Shown here piece after piece: positions 25,735 to 35,571 of a stretch of 61,158 bases of DNA. The stretch is taken from the NCBI GenBank assembly GCA_041394725.1, contig JAWKHR010000041.1, positions 1-61,158 of the forward strand. The letters are read 5' to 3'. A program made the translations under genes and the position numbers. The stretch comes from JAWKHR01 sp041394725. GTDB lineage: Bacteria > Acidobacteriota > Vicinamibacteria > Vicinamibacterales > SCN-69-37. Below the pieces are notes generated by a model. That model made no database searches, was not told the DNA's origin, and saw only the letters and a list, made by a program, of their open reading frames with translations. The first letter of the stretch is position 1. The number at the start of each line of letters is the position of its first letter.

Positions 25735-28223
25735 TCAGTCCGCGCGCAGCGACCGCACCGTATCCGCGCGCCACGCCCTCCGCACCGGTCCGGCGCCGCC
25801 GCGGCGGCGACGAGCAGCGTGGCGACGGCGCCGGTGGCGAACGACACCGGATCGAGCGGCGCCACGCCCGTCACGAACGTCGCCGCCATCCGCGCGGCGC
25901 CCGCCGCGGCGACCAGCCCCAGCGCCAGTCCGGCGATCGTGGCGCGCGTGGTCTCGCGTGCCGCGGTGCCGGCAAGCTGCCACCGCGTGGCGCCGAGTGC
26001 CACCCGCACCCCGAACTCGCGCGTGCGTGCGGCCACCGCGAACGCCACGAGCCCGTGCAGCCCGACGGCCGCCAGGGCCACCGCAATCACCCCGAGGCCC
26101 GCGCCGAGCCAGGACGCCAGGGCAAACGGCAGCAGCAGCAGCCCGACGTGCTCCCGCATCGGCCGCTGCTCGAAGAGCGCGACGTCGGGCCGGATGCCCG
26201 CCGCGGCACCAGCGAGACCGGCCAGCGCCTCGCGCGGGTCACCCGTCGTGCGGACGATCACGCGCCGCAGCCCCGCGTAGCCCTCCGAGAGCGGCACGTA
26301 GACCATCGCGGTCGGCGGCTCGCCGAGGGTCGCGACCTTGACGTCGGCGACGACACCGACGACCGTGCGTCGCCGGCCGTCCACGGTCAACGTGCGGCCG
26401 AGCGCGGGGCCCGACGGCCAGTACCGCCGCACGAACGAGGCGCTCACGATCACCGCGTCCGACGGACCGCGCAGCGCGGCGACATCGAACGTGCGACCGG
26501 CGGTGATCGGGATGCCGAGCGCGTCGAAATAGCCGCCGGTCACCGCCGCCGCCTGCACGCCGCCCGCGCCACCTTCGATCGATTCGCCCGCGCGCCTGCC
26601 GCCATCCACCGATCCGCCCTCGATCGACACGCCCACCGACCGGCTGCCGTAGAGGTCGAGCGGCATGCGATCGGCCACGGCGGCCGCGACGACGCCGGGG
26701 GTCTCGAGCGCCCGTGTCGTCAGCGCCTCGAAGAACCGGCGCGACGCGGCCTCGTCCAGGCCGCTCGTGCCGGGGTCGAAGGCCAGGAATCCCGCGTGGG
26801 CCACGTCGAATCCGGGATCGACCCGCGACGCGGCGGTGACGCTGCGCGCGCCGAGCGCGGCGAGCACGAGCAGCACCGTCGATCCCGCGATCTGCGGCAC
26901 GAGCAGCCAGTGCCGCCGCGATCGGGTGAGCGGCGTCGTGCCCGCGAGCGCCGCGCGGACGCCCGCGGCGCGTTCGCGGCGCGCGAGCTGGCGCAGGCTC
27001 GCGAGGGACAGCAGCAGCGCCACGCCGAACGCGAGCGACGCGGCAAACGCGGCCACCCGCCAGTCCACGCGGACATCGAACGCGAGCGGCACCGGCAGCG
27101 GCGGGCGGAACGTGGAGATCGCGCGCGAGGCCATCGCGGCGAGTGCCAGCCCGGTGGCGCCGCCCGTGGCCGCGATGAGCATCGCCTCGGCCAGCAGCTG
27201 CCGGAACAGCCGGCCGCGGGTCGCGCCGAGCGCCGTGTGCAGCGCCAGATCGCGCGACCGGCCGACGAGCCGCGCCGCGAGCAGGCCGGTCACGTTCGAG
27301 GTGCCGACGCCGAGCACGAGGAGGCAGCTGCCGACGAGCAGGACCGACAGGACCGTCAGGCCGGTGTCCGCGTCCGGCGAGAACCAGACGCGCGACGTCG
27401 GCGCGGCGACGAACCGGCGTCCGCGGTTCGAGTCCGGGTGGTCGGCGGCCAGCCGCGCCGCGACCGCGTCGATCGCGGACGTCGCCCGCTCGAGGCTCGC
27501 GCCGTCCGCCAGCCGCGCGCGCACGAAGAGCCATCGCTCGTCGCGATTCGCCAGCTCGTCCTTCCGCAGCGCGCCCATCATCATCGTCGGCGCCCAGACG
27601 TCCACCGAGAACCCGCGAAAGAGCGACCCGGTGAACGACGCGGGCGCCACCCCGACGACCGTGTACGGGCGGCCGTTCAGCGTGATCGACTGCCCGACGA
27701 CCGCGGGATCGCCGGCGAGCCGGTTGCGCCAGAACGCATGGCCGAGGACGACGACGGGGTGCCGGCCCGGCGTCAGGTCGTCATCGGGAGTCAGCAGGCG
27801 ACCGAGCGCCGGCCGGATGCCGAGGGTCGGGAAGTACGAGCCGGTCACGATCTCGCCGAACAGCGTGTCGGCGCGACCCTCGTGCGACCACGTCGCGAGC
27901 AGGCCGCTGTAGCCCGCGAGGTCGGCGAAGGCCGCGCCCGTCGCCGTCGCGTGGCCGGCGGTCGTCGCCGCGCGCAGGTCCTCGTAGTCGGGATAGGAGA
28001 GTGCGACGTGCGCGGTGCCATCGGGGCGCGTCGTGTAGAGGTTGACCAGCCGGTCCGGAGCGGCGACGTCGGGCGGCCGCAGGAACGCGGCGTTCACGAC
28101 CGCGAAGGCGACGACGGCCACGGCGATGCCGACGGCGAGCGTGAGCGAGACGGCCAGCGTCAGGCCGGGCCGGTGGCGCAGGTGGCGGAACGCGAGCCGG
28201 ACGTCGTGGGCGATGGCGGACAT
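25735..28223 (-). CDS. ADOP family permease with apparent 3'-terminal frameshift
   Basis: About 828 residues if the C-terminus is restored. It begins MSAIAHDVRLAFRHLRHRPG without the prefix domain. Both MacB/FtsX halves are present; the C-terminal FtsX unit has GLHGLVAFAVAARTREFGVRVALGATRW. A Gly-rich insert near residue 530 repeats SIEGG/SVDGG. Near 25800 the frame changes: the expected end PVRRAWRADTVRSLRAD, stopping at 25735, is one base out of register, while the uninterrupted frame runs on to 25485 through the 15-bp repeat and antisense to the neighbouring gene. Either a sequencing error or a real mutation. ATG 28223 has GGAG upstream. No PadR gene is adjacent. Confidence 0.85.
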
Positions 28224-28421
28224 GGCTCCAGAGACGAAGCGCGAGGCCGACCCGTTCCGTCGCACGCTCGGCCGGCCGGCGCGGTCGCGGCCGGCCGGCC
28301 CGTCCCGCTCGTGAGCCGGGCCGTCGTGGCTGCTGTTCGTCCCCGAACGCTTGCCTTCGCCGCCGCCCCGGACCAGACTTCGGCGTCCGCCGATTCCCTC
28401 GCTTCCGCTCCGAGGTCCCGC

Positions 28422-31400
28422 ATGCGCCATGTCCTGACCGTCGTGATGGCCGGTGTCGTGTCCGCCGCGCTCGCCGCGCAGACGCCCGCGAAATGGAACG
28501 TCGCCGACCCGTTCGGCCCGACCGAGCGCGTCGCGTTCGACACGTCCGAGGGGACGTGGATGAACGTGGACGTCAGCCCGGACGGGCGGCAGATCGTGTT
28601 CGATCTGCTGGGCGACATCTACACGATGCCGGTGGCGGGCGGCACGGCGACGCGCATCCTGGGCGGCCCGGCGTTCGAGATGCAGCCGCGATTCAGTCCC
28701 GACGGCACGCGCATCGCGTTCGCGAGCGACCGCGACGGCCTCTGGAACATCTGGACGACGAAGCTGGACGGGAGCGATCCGATGCAGCTCTCGCGCGAGC
28801 GCGGCTGGTTCGTCAACAGCCCGACGTGGGCGCCCGACGGCCGGGCGGTCTTCGCGCGGCGGCACTTCGTCGGCGCGCGGTCGCTCGGCGCGGGTGAAAT
28901 CTGGATGTACCACGCGGCCGGCGGGACGAGCGGCCTGCAGATCACCGTCCGCCAGAACGCGCAGAAGGACACGGGCGAGCCGGCGGTCTCGCCCGACGGG
29001 CGTTACGTCTACTTCTCGAAGGACATCACGCCGGGATCGCAGTTCGAATACAACAAGGACCCGAACGGCGCGATCTTCCAGATCCTGCGCCACGACCTCG
29101 AGACCGGCGAGGAGGAGGCCGTCGTCACACGTCCCGGCGGGTCGGTCACGCCGCGGCCGTCGCCCGACGGGAAGTACCTCGCGTTCATCCGCCGCGTACG
29201 CCTCCAGAGCGTGCTGTTCCTGCGCGACATGGCGTCCGGCGACGAGTTCCCGATCTTCGACCGGCTCGACAAGGACCTGCAGGAGGCGTGGACCGTGCAG
29301 GGCGTCTACCCGCAGTACGCGTGGACGCCTGACAGCGCGTCGATCGTCATCTGGGGCGAGGGGAAGATCTGGAAGGTGGACGTGGCCGAGCGGCGCGGCG
29401 TCGAGGTGCCGTTCACCGCGCACGTCGATCTCACGATCACGCCCGCGGTCCGGTTCCCGGTGCCGGTCTACGAGGCGCAGTTCGGCGTCCGGCAGCTGCG
29501 CGACGCGCAGGTCTCGCCCGACGGCACGACGGTGGCGTGGAGCGCGCTCGGTCGTCTCTACACGCGGCGGCTGTCCGGCGGTGACGCGGCGCGCCTGACG
29601 ACGTCGCCGGCGGATCTGGCCGACGAGGCGATGGAGCTCGACCCGGCGTGGTCGCCCGATGGCCGCCGCATCGCCTACACGACTTGGCACGACGAGCGGC
29701 TGGGCCGCGTGATGGTCTACGACGTGGCGTCGCGGGCCTCGCGAGAGCTGGTGACGGTGCCCGGGCACTACATCGAACCGGCGTGGTCGCCCGACGGCCG
29801 GTGGATCGCCTACCGGCGCGCGGGGTCCGACGGCGTGCGCGCCGACGAGGGCACGCTCGACACGGGCCTCTACATCGTGGCCGCCGACGGCTCGACGCCG
29901 CCGCGGCGGGTGCGCGAGGGTGGCACGGACCCGGAGTTCGACCCCACCGGCACGCGGCTGTACTTCCGCGAACAGCGGGCGCAGTACGTGCTGGCCAGCG
30001 TGGACCTCGAGGGGCACGACGAGCGCGTGCACCTGCAGTCCACGAACGCGACGGACATCGTGCCGTCGCCCGACGGCAAGTGGGTGGCGTTCCAGGAGCG
30101 CTGGCACCTCTACGTGATGCCGTTCCCGCGCACGGGCCGGCCGGTGGACCTCAGCGCGCAGACGGCGGGGGAGCCGGTGGCGCGGATCTCGCGCGACGCC
30201 GGGTTCTTCCTGCACTGGTCGCACGACAGCCGCGCGGTGCACTGGATGTTCGGGCCGGAGTTCTTCACGCGGCGGCTCGACCGGACCTTCACGTTCCTGA
30301 ACGCCGGCCTCACGGAGCCCGACGCGCCCGAGGCGACGGGCGTGAACCTCGGTGTCACCGTCGCCTCGGATCACCCCGAGGGCATCGTGGCGCTCGTCGG
30401 CGCGCGGGTGATCACGATGGCCGACGGCGCGGCGCCGATCGAGAACGGCACCGTGCTCGTCGAGGGCAACCGGATCACGGCGGTGGGCCCCTCCAACCGG
30501 GTCGTGGTGCCGGCGGGCGCTCGGCGGATCGACGTGCGGGGCAAGACGATCATCCCGGGCCTCATCGACGCGCATGCGCACGTAGGGGCCGAGGGGGACG
30601 GGATCCCGGCGCGGCAGTCGTGGCCACTGCTCGCGAACCTGGCGTTCGGCGTGACCACGATGCACGACCCGTCGAACGATCTGGAGATGGTCTTCGCCAA
30701 CGCGGAGATGATCCGCGCGGGCCTGAAGCTCGGGCCGCGGCTGTTCTCGACGGGGCTGATCCTCTACGGCGCCGAGACGCCGTTCAAGGCGCCGGTGGAC
30801 ACCTACGAGGACGCGCTGTCGCACCTGCGGCGGCTGAAGGCCGTCGGCGCCTCCAGCGCGAAGAGCTACAACCAGCAGCGGCGCGACTCGCGCCAGATGA
30901 TCCTCAAGGCCGCGCGCGAGCTGCACATGAACGTCGTGCCCGAGGGCGGGTCGCTGTACTACATGAACGCGACCCACATCATGGACGGGCACACGACGGT
31001 CGAGCACAATCTGCCGGTGCCCGTGCTCTACCACGACATCATCACGACCTACGCGCGGAGCGGCGTCGCCTACACCCCGACGCTCATCGTCGCCTACGGC
31101 GCGCTGTCGGGCGAGTACTACTGGTACCAGCACACGAACGTCTGGGAGAACGAGCGCCTGCTGACGTTCACGCCACGCGACGTCGTGGACCCGCGGTCGC
31201 GCCGCAGGTTGATGGCGGCCGACGACGATTACGGGCACGTGCTGGTGTCGCGGAGCGTGAAGAAGCTGTCGGACGCCGGCGTGATGGTGAACATGGGCGC
31301 CCACGGCCAGCTGCAGGGGATGGGCGCGCACTGGGAGCTGTGGATGCTCGCGCAGGGCGGCATGACGCCGATGGAGGTGCTGCGCGCCGGGACGATCAAC

Positions 31401-31613
31401 CCGGCGCGGTCGCTGGGCTACGACAAGGAGATCGGCTCGCTCGAGGTCGGCAAGCTCGCGGACCTCGTCGTGCTCGACGCGAACCCGCTCGAGGAGATCC
31501 GCAACACGCAGACCGTGTTCCGCGTCATGCTGAACGGCCGGCTGTACGACACGTCGCTGAACGAGGTCGGGTCCGGGAAGACACGGGCGCGGCTGTGGTT
31601 CGAGGGACGGTAG
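28422..31613 (+). CDS. Exported amidohydrolase with N-terminal TolB-like beta-propeller
   Basis: 1063 residues. The signal peptide covers about 1-19 (VLTVVMAGVVSAALA). Residues about 40-640 carry repeated WD40-like PD40 units (VSPDGRQIVFDL, FSPDGTRIAFASDRDG, WSPDGRRIAYTTW, PSPDGKWVAFQ). A metal-dependent amidohydrolase domain follows (about 645-1050): GARVITMADGAAPIENGTV, the metal pair H718/H720 in GLIDAHAHVG, TTVEHNLPV and the end GSLEVGKLADLVVLDANPL. This fusion is frequent in Acidobacteriota and other soil bacteria. It probably hydrolyses a cyclic amide or peptide-like substrate in the periplasm; the substrate is unknown. The 198 bp before it (28224-28421) show no clear promoter. Confidence 0.9.
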   Translation: MRHVLTVVMAGVVSAALAAQTPAKWNVADPFGPTERVAFDTSEGTWMNVDVSPDGRQIVFDLLGDIYTMPVAGGTATRILGGPAFEMQPRFSPDGTRIAFASDRDGLWNIWTTKLDGSDPMQLSRERGWFVNSPTWAPDGRAVFARRHFVGARSLGAGEIWMYHAAGGTSGLQITVRQNAQKDTGEPAVSPDGRYVYFSKDITPGSQFEYNKDPNGAIFQILRHDLETGEEEAVVTRPGGSVTPRPSPDGKYLAFIRRVRLQSVLFLRDMASGDEFPIFDRLDKDLQEAWTVQGVYPQYAWTPDSASIVIWGEGKIWKVDVAERRGVEVPFTAHVDLTITPAVRFPVPVYEAQFGVRQLRDAQVSPDGTTVAWSALGRLYTRRLSGGDAARLTTSPADLADEAMELDPAWSPDGRRIAYTTWHDERLGRVMVYDVASRASRELVTVPGHYIEPAWSPDGRWIAYRRAGSDGVRADEGTLDTGLYIVAADGSTPPRRVREGGTDPEFDPTGTRLYFREQRAQYVLASVDLEGHDERVHLQSTNATDIVPSPDGKWVAFQERWHLYVMPFPRTGRPVDLSAQTAGEPVARISRDAGFFLHWSHDSRAVHWMFGPEFFTRRLDRTFTFLNAGLTEPDAPEATGVNLGVTVASDHPEGIVALVGARVITMADGAAPIENGTVLVEGNRITAVGPSNRVVVPAGARRIDVRGKTIIPGLIDAHAHVGAEGDGIPARQSWPLLANLAFGVTTMHDPSNDLEMVFANAEMIRAGLKLGPRLFSTGLILYGAETPFKAPVDTYEDALSHLRRLKAVGASSAKSYNQQRRDSRQMILKAARELHMNVVPEGGSLYYMNATHIMDGHTTVEHNLPVPVLYHDIITTYARSGVAYTPTLIVAYGALSGEYYWYQHTNVWENERLLTFTPRDVVDPRSRRRLMAADDDYGHVLVSRSVKKLSDAGVMVNMGAHGQLQGMGAHWELWMLAQGGMTPMEVLRAGTINPARSLGYDKEIGSLEVGKLADLVVLDANPLEEIRNTQTVFRVMLNGRLYDTSLNEVGSGKTRARLWFEGR

Positions 31614-31615
31614 AC

Positions 31616-32986
31616 CTATCGTCCGATCGCGATGAGACTGCGATCGGTGCGGAAGTACATCGTGCCCTCAGAGATCGCCGGCGTCGCGAGGGTGACTTCG
31701 CCGAGCGGGTTGGTCGCGAGGAGCTCGAACTCGCGGCCGGCCCGGACGACGAAGACGTCGCCGTCCTCGCTGGTGAAATACACCTTGCCGTCGCCCGCGA
31801 CGATCGAGGACGTGAAGGCCGTGGTGCCGTTGCCGAGGCGCTGCTGATAGAGGCGCTCGCCCGTCTTGGCATCGAACGCGCTGAAGACCCCGTTGCTCTT
31901 GCAGACGTAGAGCAGTCCCTCGTAGACCACCGGGCTGATCAGGTAGGCGCCGTCGCGCAGCGAGGCCCAGGCGATGTGCGCGTTGGACGTCGCGCCGGGC
32001 GCGAGCGAGATGTCGCCCGTTGCCGTGTCGCGGATGGCGTAGATGGGCGACATCGGGCCGTGCGCGTTCGTGATGTAGACGAGGCCGTCGCCGACGACCG
32101 GCACCGGCACGGGAATGTCTCCCCCGCCGCTCAGTTTCCAGACTTCCTTCCCCGTGGCGAAGTCGTAGGCCCCGATGTGACGCCAGCCGTTGACGATGAT
32201 CTGCGCGCGACCCTCGACCGCGTGGATCGTCGGCGTGCCGAATGTCGGCACGTCCGCGCGGGGCGTGCGCCACCGCTCCCGGCCGGTGGCGACGTCGAAC
32301 GCGGCGAGGAACGAGTTCCGCTGGACGTCGGCCTGAACTACGACCGCCCCGTCGTGGATGATCGGGGAACTCGAGAAGCCCCACTGCGCCTCCGGCGCCA
32401 GGTAGTAGCCGGCGTCCAGGACGCCGAGGTCCTTCTGCCACAGCAGGTCGCCGTCGAGGCTGTAGGTGTAGAGGCCTTCCGAGCCCAGCATCACCACGAG
32501 GTGGGTGCCGTCGGTGGCGATCGTCGTATTGGCCTGCGTCGCCTTGGTGTGGCGCCGGATCGCCGGCACGCCGGAGTGAATCGTCCTCTCGAACGCGACC
32601 CTGCCCGTGGCCTTGTCGGCACACACGAGCTTCCAGGTGTGGACCGTGTCGTCGATGACCGGCTCGATGTTGCCGTAGAGGCCGGTCTTCAGGCCGGCGT
32701 CCTTCCGGCCACTGATGGCCGTGGTCACGCAGATCCGGTTGCCCCAGATGGTGGGGCTGGAGTGGCCGAGGCCTTCGATGGACAGGCGCCACGTGACGCC
32801 GGCGCCATCCGGCGCGTTCCAGGTCACGGGCGTGCGGTGGCCGTCCGCGATGCCCGCCCCGTTGATGCCGCGGTAGGACGGCCAGTCAACGCCCGGCCGG
32901 ACAGGCCGGTTCTGGGACCGCAGGGCGGCAGGCACGGCGGCCGCCACCGCGACGGCGATGCCGGCGGCGAGAACGGATCGGGTCAT
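31616..32986 (-). CDS. Exported PQQ-like beta-propeller protein
   Basis: 456 residues. A signal peptide is at about 1-24 (VLAAGIAVAVAAAVPAAL). Many PQQ-type propeller repeats follow, with the marks W-P-S-Y-R-G near the start and AxDxxTGxxxW units (LAAFDVATGRERWRTP, GAYDFATGKEVWKLSG, FSAFDAKTGERLYQ). No catalytic cysteine pair or dehydrogenase signature is present, so a binding or scaffold role (BamB-like fold) or sugar-related function is more likely than a quinoprotein enzyme. It is convergent with the amidohydrolase gene, with a 2-bp gap. ATG 32986 follows GGGAGATC. Confidence 0.85.
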   Translation of the reverse strand: MTRSVLAAGIAVAVAAAVPAALRSQNRPVRPGVDWPSYRGINGAGIADGHRTPVTWNAPDGAGVTWRLSIEGLGHSSPTIWGNRICVTTAISGRKDAGLKTGLYGNIEPVIDDTVHTWKLVCADKATGRVAFERTIHSGVPAIRRHTKATQANTTIATDGTHLVVMLGSEGLYTYSLDGDLLWQKDLGVLDAGYYLAPEAQWGFSSSPIIHDGAVVVQADVQRNSFLAAFDVATGRERWRTPRADVPTFGTPTIHAVEGRAQIIVNGWRHIGAYDFATGKEVWKLSGGGDIPVPVPVVGDGLVYITNAHGPMSPIYAIRDTATGDISLAPGATSNAHIAWASLRDGAYLISPVVYEGLLYVCKSNGVFSAFDAKTGERLYQQRLGNGTTAFTSSIVAGDGKVYFTSEDGDVFVVRAGREFELLATNPLGEVTLATPAISEGTMYFRTDRSLIAIGR

Positions 32987-33013
32987 CGCGGATCTCCCGC
33001 CGGCCAGTCTACG

Positions 33014-33211
33014 TCAGGCGGGGTGGCCGGATGCGGATAGGGAGCGCAGGGCCTCGGCCCGCCGGTGTCGCCCCGCGAGGTCCGTGACGCGGGTTTCGGC
33101 CGACTCCGACAGCTGGGTCAGCATCGTCCGGCGCGTCCGGTGACTCAGCGCGAGGAACACCTCGTCGAGTCGCGCTTCCGTGGCCGACGTCCTCGCCACA
33201 CGTTCATCCAT
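33014..33211 (-). CDS. Truncated ArsR-like helix-turn-helix remnant
   Basis: 65 residues. LDEVFLALSHRTRRTMLTQL then SESAETRVTDLAG match the first two helices of ArsR-family repressors, which normally continue for another 40-60 residues with the recognition helix and wing. Here the match ends at about residue 47 and the rest (RHRRAEALRSLSASGHPA) is unlike the family. It is most likely a decayed fragment, or a very short protein that could still dimerise. The ATG lies inside an 18-bp palindrome (33203-33220). The PQQ-like gene begins 27 bp downstream. Confidence 0.5.
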   Translation of the reverse strand: MDERVARTSATEARLDEVFLALSHRTRRTMLTQLSESAETRVTDLAGRHRRAEALRSLSASGHPA

Positions 33212-33220
33212 ATGGGTGAA
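33203..33220. promoter_or_regulatory. 18-bp near-perfect palindrome at the ArsR-like start codon
   Basis: TTCATCCAT/ATGGGTGAA, one mismatch between the arms, spanning the start codon of the ArsR-like remnant. ArsR repressors bind such palindromes over their own promoters, so this may be a surviving operator. Confidence 0.4.
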
Positions 33221-33260
33221 TATTGAAAGTGCGTCCCGGCGAATGTGGTCCCACAGGATG

Positions 33261-33405
33261 GACATGAAGGAGCTGAAGGTACTGAAGGCCATGAAGGCTG
33301 GCCGCGCACGCATCTCGGGGCCCTGACGGCAGGTGGGAGAGACCGCGAGCGGGAACGCGATGGCCCGCCCTTCATGGCCTTCAATGTCTTCAGTGCCTTC
33401 ATGTC
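33261..33405. repeat. Inverted repeat built of iterated TGAAGG units
   Basis: The left arm (33261-33299) is four roughly 9-bp units containing TGAAGG. The right arm (33367-33405) is the reverse complement of the whole arm with about six mismatches. The loop is about 67 bp. Further units of the same type run from 33478 to 33513 and include the last codons and stop of modC. It is similar in design to the 300-bp elements at 37-43 kb but with a different unit. Confidence 0.75.
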
Positions 33406-33490
33406 AGCTTTTGGACACGCGCCGGCCCGCGAGCCACGCCGGCGCCACCGGCAGAAGGCACATGCCGGCGACACGACCCCTTCACGCCCT

Positions 33491-34135
33491 TCACCCCACC
33501 TTCATGCCCTGCCGTACCCGCACCACCCGCGACGCGCGCCCCTCGATCTCGCGCTCGTCGTGCGTGACGTAGATCATCGGCAGTTTCAGCTCCGCGATCA
33601 GGCGATCGAGGTAGGGCAGGATCTCCTGTCGGCGCGCGACGTCCACCGATCCCAGCGGCTCGTCGAGGAGCAGGAGCCGCGGGTGCGCCAGCAGCGCGCG
33701 CCCCAGTGCCACGCGCCGCTGCTCGCCGCCCGAGAGCTTCGACGGATGCCGCGGGAGCAGGGCCTCGAGATCCAGCAGCCCCACGATGTCGGCGGGCACC
33801 GGGCCATTGGCCGCGACGCCGCGGGTGAACCACCGCCCGAAGCCGAGGTTCTGCCGCACGGTCAGGTGCGGGAAGAGCCGCGACTCCTGGAAGACGTAGC
33901 CGATGCGCCGCTGGTGCGGCGGCACGAAGCGTCCCGCGCCCGTGTCGGTGAGCACGTCGCCGTCGAGCACGACCCGGCCGCGATCGGGACGGACGAGGCC
34001 GGCAATGACGTTGAGCAGGCTGGTCTTGCCCGCGCCAGACTCGCCGAGCAGAGCCGTCATCCCGTCGCCCGCCTCGAACGCGACCTCGAGCCGGAATCGA
34101 TCCAGAAGGTGGCTGACGTCCACGACGAGCCTCAC
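33491..34135 (-). CDS. modC: Molybdate ABC transporter ATP-binding protein ModC, short form
   Basis: 214 residues. Walker A is GESGAGKTS (31-39), with the Q-loop block IGYVFQESRLFPHLTV, signature LSGGEQRRVALGRALL, Walker B LLLLDEPLGSVD and switch IYVTHDERE. The order and the ModB/ModA neighbours identify ModC, which energises molybdate import. The usual C-terminal TOBE (molybdate-binding) domain is absent. The protein ends in RQGMKVG, exactly where the TGAAGG-unit repeat begins. The GTG start overlaps the modB stop (GTGA) with GGAGG upstream. Confidence 0.88.
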   Translation of the reverse strand: MRLVVDVSHLLDRFRLEVAFEAGDGMTALLGESGAGKTSLLNVIAGLVRPDRGRVVLDGDVLTDTGAGRFVPPHQRRIGYVFQESRLFPHLTVRQNLGFGRWFTRGVAANGPVPADIVGLLDLEALLPRHPSKLSGGEQRRVALGRALLAHPRLLLLDEPLGSVDVARRQEILPYLDRLIAELKLPMIYVTHDEREIEGRASRVVRVRQGMKVG

Positions 34136-34821
34136 CGCCGCCTCCGATCCAGCCGGTGCGCGAGCGCCTCGGACGCGAGGAGCGCGGCGAACGAGATCGC
34201 CACCGACAGCCACACGAGCCGGATTGCACTCGCGTCGCCGCCCGGCGTCTGGATGAAGCTGTAGATGGCCAGCGCCAGCGTCTGCGTCTCGCCCGGGATG
34301 TTCGAGACGAACGTGATCGTCGCGCCGAACTCGCCGAGCGCCTTTGCGAACGCCAGCACCATCCCCGAGAGGATCCCCGGCAGCGCCATCGGCATCGTCA
34401 CCACCGCCAGCGTCCAGAGCGGGCTCGCACCCAGGGTCGCGGCCGCTTCCTCGACCCGGTGATCGACGTTCTCGATGGCGAGCCGGATCGCCCGGACCAT
34501 CAGCGGAAAGCCCATCACCGCCGCGGCGATCGCCGCGCCCGTCCAGCGGAAGGCGAACGTGACGCCGAACCAGGCTTCGAGCCACTCGCCGACGGCGCCC
34601 TGCCGGCCGAACACGCGCAGCAGCAGGTAGCCCGTCACGACCGGCGGCAGCACCAGCGGCAGGTGGACCAGCGCGTTGAGGATCCCGCGACCCCAGAAGC
34701 GGCCGCGGGCGAGCACCGCCGCGACGGCCATCGCGAAGGGCAGGCTGACGATCGTGCCCGCGAGCGCGACCTTCAGGCTGAGGAGGACGACGGCCACGTC
34801 GGCCGCGGACCAGCCGGTCAT
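34132..34821 (-). CDS. modB: Molybdate ABC transporter permease ModB
   Basis: 229 residues, usual for ModB. Five to six membrane helices are present. It has the NALVHLPLVLPPVVTGYLLL block and the permease EAA loop EEAAATLGASPLWTLAVVTMP, then KALGEFGATITFVSNIPGETQT, which is highly specific for molybdate/tungstate permeases. It pairs with ModC, whose start overlaps its stop. ModA is encoded further upstream on the same strand, beyond the opposite-strand barrel gene. ATG start at 34821; the 173-bp gap to the divergent gene at 34995 probably holds both promoters. Confidence 0.93.
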   Translation of the reverse strand: MTGWSAADVAVVLLSLKVALAGTIVSLPFAMAVAAVLARGRFWGRGILNALVHLPLVLPPVVTGYLLLRVFGRQGAVGEWLEAWFGVTFAFRWTGAAIAAAVMGFPLMVRAIRLAIENVDHRVEEAAATLGASPLWTLAVVTMPMALPGILSGMVLAFAKALGEFGATITFVSNIPGETQTLALAIYSFIQTPGGDASAIRLVWLSVAISFAALLASEALAHRLDRRRR

Positions 34822-34994
34822 CGCGGTGCGCCGGCCGGGGTGACGGACGCCCGGGTGTCCGGTCCGGCGCAGGAAGAGGGCGGCACGGGAGGATTCTACC
34901 GTCGCGCCACGGCGGCGGCCGGAAATGGTAAACGTGTCCGCCGGGAGCAGCGTCCTACCTGACGATGCCCGTGCGTTCGCACAAGGAGACCCTC

Positions 34995-35531
34995 ATGTCC
35001 GTTCGTGGAATCATCCGCGCCTTCATCCTCGGTTCCGGCCTGACCGTCCTGGCCGCGTCGTCCGCCTTCGCGCAGCAGCTCGACAAGATCGGCGTCACGA
35101 TGGGCTACCCCGGCGCCATCGGAATCCAGGTCCCCATCAACGACCAGGTCGCCCTGCGGCCGGAGGTCAGCTTCGGCGGCGGGTCCAGCGATTCGTCGAG
35201 CAGCGGGAACTTCGGCCTCGGGGTCGGCGCGCTGTGGTACGTCCGCGGCGACGACGTGGTGCGCACGTACGTGATCCCGCGGATCGGGTTCTCGAGGAGC
35301 CACGTCAACGCGAAGCCGAACAGCGGCCTCACCGGCGACAGCCACAGCACGGCTACGACGATCTCGGGGTCGGTCGGCGCCGAGTACCGGGCGCACCCGA
35401 ACTTCGGGTTGTTCGCGGAGCTGGGCCTGAGCTTCGCGCACTCCAGCAACGAGATCAAGGTGATCGACTCGAAGTCTACGTCGAACTCCTGGGGCACGCG
35501 GACGGCGATCGGGGCGATCGTCCGGTTCTGA
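34995..35531 (+). CDS. Outer-membrane beta-barrel protein
   Basis: 178 residues. A signal peptide ends at SSAFA-QQ (about residue 26). The rest is alternating-hydrophobic strands (GVGALWYVRG, YVIPRIGFSRS, GSVGAEYRAHPNFGLFAELGLSF) and ends with the C-terminal phenylalanine typical of barrel assembly (IGAIVRF). It is probably an 8-strand OmpA/OmpW-like barrel with no assigned cargo. ATG 34995 has AGGAG seven bases upstream. It sits on the opposite strand between modA and modBC, so it interrupts the transporter operon. Confidence 0.8.
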   Translation: MSVRGIIRAFILGSGLTVLAASSAFAQQLDKIGVTMGYPGAIGIQVPINDQVALRPEVSFGGGSSDSSSSGNFGLGVGALWYVRGDDVVRTYVIPRIGFSRSHVNAKPNSGLTGDSHSTATTISGSVGAEYRAHPNFGLFAELGLSFAHSSNEIKVIDSKSTSNSWGTRTAIGAIVRF

Positions 35532-35571
35532 CACCGGCCGCGCGGCCATCGGCGTGGCGTCGGGCTTCGCG

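Noticed and set aside
22565..25774. 1069-codon minus-strand open frame
   Set aside because: Antisense to padR and an ADOP permease; composition is that of a GC-rich shadow frame with no domain.
25728..28421. Long plus-strand open frame running into the amidohydrolase
   Set aside because: The first about 900 codons are antisense to a clear ADOP permease and have Arg/Gly/Asp-rich composition. Only the part from ATG 28422 has a signal peptide and domains.
33014..33211. Functional ArsR repressor
   Set aside because: Similarity stops before the recognition helix and wing; too short for a working DNA-binding domain.
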